DNA of 64,000 nt, taken from NCBI GenBank assembly GCA_030267565.1, contig BRXU01000005.1:846001-910000 (forward strand), written 5' to 3'. Of the stretch, positions 57,300-64,000 are shown piece by piece (the first letter of the stretch is position 1; the number at the start of each line of letters is the position of its first letter). Under the pieces are notes generated by a model that saw only the letters and a program-made list of their open reading frames with translations, searched no databases and was not told the DNA's origin. The stretch comes from Pleodorina starrii (taxonomy: Eukaryota; Chlorophyta; Chlorophyceae; Chlamydomonadales; Volvocaceae). A program made the position numbers and the translations under genes.

Positions 57300-60200
57300 C
57301 TACCGGTTAAGGATGTCCTTCCAGGCTTGGTACGCCTTGCTGCCGCCGCCGCCGCCCCCCGGAGTGTCGCCGTCATCACCAGCTTTAGGCACTGCGCCGC
57401 CTGCGTGTTGGGATCCACCGCCCCACAATCGCACACAGCAGGCGACAGGCGTTGTAGCGCATTCCATGGCAAGGGCCAGCGGTGCTCTTGTGGCTTAGGT
57501 GGGCGCAGTGAGTCGGTGGGTGCCCATGGCCAAGCAGCCGAGCGCCCCCGGCGGATTGCCCCCGAGCGAGCCCCCTCCCCGAGCGCCCCCGGCAAGACGT
57601 CCATAGCCAAGCGGCCGAGCAGAGCTTCCGCGCGCATCAACAACCGCGGGTGGAAAGAGTGAGATTCCGAGTTTCCAGCTCTGCAAGATGCAACACATGC
57701 CTGGCCCATATGCACGAAGCGCGAGGATGGTCAAGCCTCCGAAACCACGCTCTCGCAAACGCCAGGCAGGCGACGCTCGCTCACCGGCTCCGGCAGCGGC
57801 CGTCAGCGAGGGGGGTCGCGCTTCACCCGTCAGCAACATGGCAGCGCCCACGCCTGAGGACCCTGAGGCCACGACGCCAGCCGCCGCGCCGTCGTTGCCC
57901 GCGCGCCCACGCCGGCCGCCAGAGTTGGGGTGGCGGTGGTGGTGGTGCGCGTGCTTCTCTCCGGGCTTTGGCCCCACGAGCGCTGTGCTGACGAGCTTCA
58001 TGACGTCGAGCTCGGCCGGCAGCTGACTCATCATCTCGGCGATCCGGCGTTTCTGCGTTGAATAAAACAGAGCAAGGTGATGGAGACATTTAGTGAAAAC
58101 GATCGAGGCGTCTCGCAGCCGCTTCGTCACACGGGGTGGATTGCCTGGCCAACCACGCCTGCCTGGCAGCGGGCAGGATTTGCTTGCTGGCGCAACAGCA
58201 GGCCTTAGCAGCCCGGCACACGGTTCCTTGAATGCTTTGCTGCATGCCGATGGACGGAATTGATGAGGCCCGGAACCATCCGGCTCCCTCGCAAAAGACG
58301 GAATCCCTCTGGAGGCATCCGATGCTCAATACATACACGGTTGATCGTCAACCGTCAACCGCCGACGCTTCATGCGTCATCACCAACCGTTAACCGTCAA
58401 CTCACTTCTTTGGTCATGCGGCGCAAGAGTGGCAGGTAGATGACAACTAGAAAAGTGAGGAATACGCCCATCAGCAGCAGCAGTAGTACGACATGTAGTA
58501 CGACAATGGCTGCGGAGCAAGAACAGGGGCGGGTGATTGGTCTTACAATGGGGCGGCGCCGCGGCGGAGGGCAGAGACACCGACATGAGATGGGTAAGAG
58601 CGGGATTGGGGCGAAGCAAGCCGCACGCCCGGGAACCGTGCCGGGGATCGCACGTACGACATGTGCTTAGAAAGCGCCAGTATGACATGTATAGTTTGCA
58701 TAAAAGGAAATGCCGTGGGCACGATAGCCCATCACCATCATACGTGCTGCAACATGTGCGGAAGGTAATGGCAAACTGCTGGGACGCAAGCGAGGCGTAC
58801 TATGTACGCACGGTAGTACGGCAGCAACTAGGGAGATCGAACACAGGTAGACCGAGCGAGGCGAGACGGGGCAGCAGCAGCTATATGCACGGGTGCAAAA
58901 GCTCTGCTTGTTCACTTCGGGATACGGTAGAATCACAGAGACACAGACGGAAAGCAAAGGCTTACTGTCAAAGACATTCCGCACATCGCGGACGTGCTGC
59001 GTCATGATTCGCCGGTTGCCGTCAAAGAGGTCCTGCAAACGCGCGGGGTGGGCGGGCGGGCGGAGGCGTGCATGGAGGCGGGCGGCTTAGGGTTGATCAG
59101 CGGACAACAGATGCACATGGCTGAACGTGCATGTGAACTGACGGCTCCGAGTTGCTTGATTCTCCCGGCTGCAGGGATCATGCACACGGCCAGAGGGCCG
59201 TACTCAATATCGTACTCACCACCGTGCCCACGTTATAGATGTAATCCCAGCCGGGGCTCGTTGCGTCGGGCTTGGCGGTGGCGTTGTTGGCCACGACGGC
59301 AGCCTCGGCCTCATCTGCCAGGCCCTTGAGCTCCAGAAGCATCTGAGTCATCATGCCGTCCACCCCTGACCGTACGATCTGCACATATGCCGTACACCCA
59401 TATACGGCACATTTGCTCAGTCCGAGGCTGGGCCCCTGGGTCAAGGCTGGGCCCATGGGTCGAGGCCGGGCCCATGGGTCGAGGATGGGCCCATGAGTCG
59501 AGGCTGGGGCCCATGGGTCGAGACTGGCCCCATGGGTTGAGGCTGGGCCCATGGGTCACGACTGGGCCCATGGTCGAGACTGGGACCACTGGTCGAGGCT
59601 GGGCCCATGGGTCGAGGCTGGGGCCCATGGGTCGAGACTGGGGTCCATGGGTCGAGACTGGGGTCCATGGGTCGAGACTGGGGTCCATGGGTCGAGGCCG
59701 GGCCCATGGGTCGAGGCTGGGGTCCATGGGTCGAGACTGGGGTCCATGGGTCGAGACTGGGGTCCATGGGTCGAGGCCGGGCCCATGGGTCGAGGCTGGG
59801 CCCATGGGTCGAGGCCGGGCCCATGGGTCGAGGCTGGGCCCATGGGTCGTTATGTTATATATATATATGTATATATATGTTATATATGTTATATATGTTA
59901 TATATGTTATATATATGTTATATATGTTATATATGTTATATATGTATATATATATGTTATATATATATATATATATGTAATGTTATAGCAATGGGTTATA
60001 GGTAATGTTATAAAAAGTAATTTTACACAATGTTGCAGTGCCATACTGTGGCCCCGGTATGTCCCGGTACGGGACGGACAGTCAACAGGATGAGGGAACA
60101 GACGGACGGAGGGGCCGAGCACACCTGGTAGAAGCGGTGCGAGGTGTGTGCCGGACAGGGCAGGTGCCCGTCCATTCTGAGGCAGGTGTTGTCCGAGTAG

Positions 60201-63200
60201 AAGAGCTGGAACATGGCGGGGGTCTCCTTGCTGCTGCCGTGTCCGCGAACCAGCGGAAACTGCTCCACATCGGTCCCTGCCGAGCGAGCGAGCGAGCGAG
60301 CGAGCGAGAGAGGCGAACCACACACGTGCACGGGTACGTGTAAGTGCATGCACATACACACGTACAGCGAAAACAATGAAATTTAACAACCTTGTACAAG
60401 CACGCACCCTGCGTGGCTCACTCGTGCGTGAGTTGGTGATGTGGACAAAAGCTGCGTGGACTGCATGCGCGGGGCGGGGCGGGGCGGAGCGGTGAATAAA
60501 GCGCCCGGCGGCCATTATTGCGGCGCACGCACACACACACGCACCGACACACCCATGCGTGGACCTTTGGGCATAATCGGTCCCCATTATTCCATCATTC
60601 GGCCGCCTGCCATCCACACCGAGCAGACGGAAACCATACACGGAACGAACCAGCGGCTTGCTCCCTCGCCGGCACGCACGCCGACGTGGCAGCGAACGGG
60701 CTGCTGGCTCCCTCCACCACTTCCTCAAGCAAGCTAACATGCTCGTACATCGCTGACACGCACCTACGGCGGTCCACGCGTAGGCCCCCAGGCGCAGCGT
60801 GTAGTACGCATCCCGCAGCGCCACGGCGGCGCTGCGCAGGTCTTGCACCCGCCGGGGCACCACCGTCAGGTTCTCCTCCGCCACAAGCTCCTGCGGGGCA
60901 GGCGGGCGGGCGGGCGGGCGGGCGGGAGATCACAAGGCAACGCTATGCAGGTGCAGAGACGTGACTTTCTCGGCGAACGCCCGCGCGCACTCCTGCCTCC
61001 CTTATCCCATACCATTCCAGGGGCCTCCTCCCCCCATCCCAGAGGCATCCTCCCCCCATCCCATCCCTCTTTATAACCCCCCATCCCATCCCACCCCATG
61101 TGCCTGGTAGCCTACCTGAGCGAAGAAGACGCTCCGGTAGGTCCGCTCCGTGTTGTGATCCGCCACCGCCTGGAGCGCGACCATGTCCCGTACGCCGAGC
61201 AGGGTGCCGTACGAAACGCTGTAGAACAGGATGATCTGCCGTACGTACGGGACGGGTACACAGTAAGGCGGAGGGCGCAGCGAAGCGCCCGATATGGTGT
61301 GAATCAAGCGTAGCAAGGCCTCAATCACACACTCCGAATGAAGTCCCGCCCGCCTATCTACGAGCGAGTACGGCACTACCCCTGATGCGTAATCGTCCAG
61401 CAGGCAGGCGCTGTCCAATTAGACCATTGCCGTACAAACTGCCGTGCACGTACCAGGAGGGAGTATGTCGCGATGAAGACGAGGGTTGCCTGCGGGATCC
61501 GGCTGTTGCGCTCCAGAGTACGGCGGGAGGGGGCGGCGCCGTCACCCGGGGCCGGCGACGGCAGGGGGCTGACGGCGTTGCCGCGCCTGACGGGGCGGGG
61601 GCAGGATGAGGGCGGGATGAGGGCGGGAAGGTAGGCAGCGGGCAAGGTGAACAAGAGCGGGAACACTGTTGTGCGCATGAACAAGAGCCGAGATTGGTTG
61701 CATGGCTCCGAAACCACCGCCCGCAGTGGGCCGTGGAACCTGGATGAAAGCCAAAGGCAGGCTATATTGGATAGGCGGCTCTTCGTCGCACTGTGAGACA
61801 CTGAACGACTGAAGGCTACGTTTCTCGTAGCGTCGCCGCCTGGACAAAAGCAATGCGTCGCACAGCTCGCCGTAGTGGTTAATCCCCCTGGAAATGGTCT
61901 CGGCCTACTGTATGAGCCCTGCGTGAGCCATATCTGCACGCCACGCCATGCCACGCCACGCCATGGACGCCAAACCGTAAATGAATCGATCGATCACTCA
62001 CCAAACCTTCTCGACCAAGCGGCCCAGCCAGCCCTTCTTGTCCCTGTGACTGCTGGATTCGGTAATTGACAAGCTGTAGCGGTTGCTGAGGCCGATCATC
62101 CCAGTCGCGGACGACAGCGGCGGGTGGTACGCAGACTGCTGCTGCTGCTGATGCGCCGGTGACCCCCCGCCCCGCGCGCGATTTGCCGCCGCATTAACGA
62201 GCAGGCCTCGAGCCGAGTCATCCGCCGATCGCAGCTTGTAGCCGCCTCCGCCGCCGGGGCCGCCGGAGTTGCGCCGCTGATGCAGACCGCCGCCGCCGCC
62301 GCCGCGCCCGCCTGCTGTGCCGTACTCGTGAGTAGTCGAGTGCCGTGCACCGTCGCCGTTGCCTCCGCCGCCGCGGCCGCCGCGCTCGCCGCCACCGTTT
62401 TCATGGTTACTGCCGCCGGCGCCGCCGCTGCCTTCCTCAAAGTTTGCCCTTCTCTTCGCGATCGTCGGGATGCTCTCCTCCCCAATGTCCTGCGATTAAG
62501 GTCAAGCGTACGTTTTTGCGCTGAAAATTTGATGGCGCACGTCAGCTGAAGGAACAGCGGCACGAGCGAAACGAGAGGGAACGCGCGAAGGCATTGGGAC
62601 CGAAGGAACGACGGAACGAGACCGTGGCCGCTCGCACAACCAACACAACGCATGCCGCCTCCTGCTCGCCCGCCCTCCCGCCCGCCCGCACGCACCGCCT
62701 GGCTGCCGTCCTCGTCATCCTCATCGTCCGACTCGTCGTCATCCAGAAGGTGCGTCGTCTGGGAAGCCAGTGCCCGGGTCAGACCTGCGGGGCAGCAGCG
62801 GCGGTGTATGTCGTAAAAAAACGATACCGCAGCAGCGAGGAGTCCCATCCCTGGAGTCCCATCCATCCCTGGAGTGGCACATTGCAGCGCATCGATCGCA
62901 GCAGCGAGCAAAGGATGGAGGCCGGCAGTCACCACCGCCTACACCTACCCCGTATGGATGGATGTGAGCGCGCTAGGACGGCAGCAAGGACAAAAACGCA
63001 AACACGCACGCGCATACGCACCGACTGGGATCTTGAGAAAGGTTTCGTACAGCTGGTATCGTTGGTCACAGACGCTCCGCAGGATGTACACCAGGATCCT
63101 GTCGTATACCGTATATGTGCCGTAGTACGGACACGAGATTGGGGCGGGGCATGCAGGGGCAGGAGCAGGGGCGGGGGCAGGTGTCACGTGTCAGCGAGCC

Positions 63201-63879
63201 CGACGGCGCCGGTCGGTTCCCTGACGGCCAGAGGGCTGCGGACACGGTATGTAGTCAGGGTGTGCAGGTGTGTAAATGCGCCGAGGATTTGTACGGCAAA
63301 CACTCCCCACGCACAAACGCAAGGCACCCCGTTCATTCCGCTCCATAATCCACCGCCCAACTCCCTAGCCGCCCCCTAGCCAGCCTAGCCCGCTTGCTGC
63401 TGCCTGGGTCTACGACATTTGTCCACTACGGTACGTCGGTACTCACCAGGCGCTGAGTAGGGTCACGACGAAACCCTCCACAATCAGAAAGATCAGCTGC
63501 AGCGTGTTGACCATGCTGGTACGCCGTACCGCAACATCCAGCATGGTGTCAAGAACCTGTACGACGGTGTACGGCAGCAGTTCGTTGTTATTCGATGGAC
63601 ATTCGCCTGATCCGTGGTGTCAAATGTCCAGCTGGGTGATTGCTGCCCGGCCCATGTCCCTCGGCCATCGGCCTCACGGCCCGACACTGCACAGTAACGG
63701 TATCGATGCAGCTGTCTTTCCGCCTGCCCTACCTCAATGGTGCCCGGGATGAGCGCCTCGCCGCTGTTGAGAAGAAACGCCCCCGCCAGCGTTGAGGAGA
63801 CGTTGGCGCTCTGCTGGTGCCACTCGGCGTGGCTCTGGTACACCGTCTTGGCCGAGACGAAAATGCGCGTCACCATGTC
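57300..63879 (-). CDS. Second TmcB/TmcC-like membrane protein, C-terminal 14 exons (5' part beyond window)
   Basis: Exons: 63,733-63,879; 63,447-63,556; 63,022-63,098; 62,696-62,784; 62,002-62,489; 61,454-61,586; 61,116-61,235; 60,764-60,890; 60,125-60,276; 59,220-59,378; 58,966-59,032; 58,406-58,509; 57,827-58,052; 57,300-57,400. Joined, they give 699 in-frame residues ending in TAG. They correspond one-to-one to exons 40-53 of the gene at 11-35 kb, with equal splice phase and, for seven exons, equal length. Hydrophobic helices are TLQLIFLIVEGFVVTLLSAW, ATLVFIATYSLLV with IILFYSV, and IVVLHVVLLLLLMGVFLTFL. RRIAEMMSQLPAELDVMKL is identical in both proteins. The protein stops right after YQAWKDILNR, whereas the other reads on for 11 residues. 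The His-rich HAHHHHRHP and Gly-rich stretches differ from the paralogue. The gene continues right of 64,000. Confidence 0.85.
59425..59848. repeat. ~20-bp minisatellite (GGGCCCATGGGTCGAGGCT)
   Basis: About twenty copies of a 19-21-nt unit lie in the intron between exons 59,220-59,378 and 60,125-60,276. Variants have GGTCC for GGCCC and GAGAC for GAGGC. The unit core GGGCCCATGGG is partly palindromic. Confidence 0.95.
59849..59975. repeat. AT tract of TTATATATG units
   Basis: Directly after the GC-rich minisatellite, the sequence switches to TATATATGTTA repeats for about 125 nt, within the same intron. Confidence 0.95.
60279..60311. repeat. Tetranucleotide (GAGC)n
   Basis: Seven to eight copies of GAGC lie just upstream of the exon 60,125-60,276 acceptor, on the intron side. 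Confidence 0.9.
60898..60927. repeat. Tetranucleotide (GGGC)n
   Basis: Six to seven copies of GGGC lie just upstream of the 60,764-60,890 exon acceptor, on the intron side. Confidence 0.9.
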
Positions 63880-64000
63880 CTGCGCGCCCGAAGCACACAC
63901 GTGCAGCAACACCACAAGACACCGCTTCACCCTCTGCAAACGCCGTTCCCTCACTCCCGAAAAGTGCACCCCAGCGTGCAGTACACCCGTAACCCAACCC

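Overview
This is eukaryotic nuclear DNA, most likely from a volvocine (Chlamydomonas-like) green alga. The evidence is the GC-rich sequence, very intron-dense genes with short exons, abundant simple repeats, an interstitial (CCCTAAAA) tract matching the TTTTAGGG telomere type known from Chlamydomonas, and two large membrane PAS proteins of the TmcB/TmcC-like family that is expanded in these algae. The family assignment rests on recalled family patterns, not on a search.

Layout. Positions 1-8 kb are a patchwork of gene debris and repeats: a broken copy of exon 26 of the main gene with a ~140-bp-arm palindrome, a duplicated anonymous repeat (two copies), a candidate MITE, a ~100-bp-stem hairpin, a frameshifted PPR-protein fragment, two kinesin motor exon fragments in inverted orientation beside a (CCCCA)n tract, and a copy of exons 35-36 of the main gene. 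Positions 8-11.2 kb hold nothing I recognise. Positions 11.3-35.2 kb (minus strand) hold one large gene. I could assemble 53 exons with consistent splice phase into an open frame of about 2,810 residues, arranged as N-terminal membrane module, TPR-like helices, a PAS-rich region, a low-complexity linker, and a second membrane module with two large loops. Its first exon or start codon is unresolved. Positions 35.4-39.3 kb are gene-poor and locally lower in GC. Positions 39.3-53.2 kb are a 13.8-kb satellite of 10- and 11-bp units. Positions 53.2-57.3 kb are gene-poor. Positions 57.3-64 kb (minus strand) hold the last 14 exons of a paralogue of the large gene, which runs off the right edge.

How it fits together. 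The two paralogues are head-to-tail on the minus strand and separated by the satellite. Their 3' exons match in order, splice phase and often exact length, so they are a tandem duplication. Further fragments at 0.4 and 7 kb show continued local shuffling of the same gene. From family knowledge the proteins are probably large membrane sensors (PAS input between two membrane modules). No catalytic output domain is visible in either.

All exon boundaries are manual calls from GT/GC-AG signals, phase continuity and paralogue comparison. RNA-seq has not been consulted.
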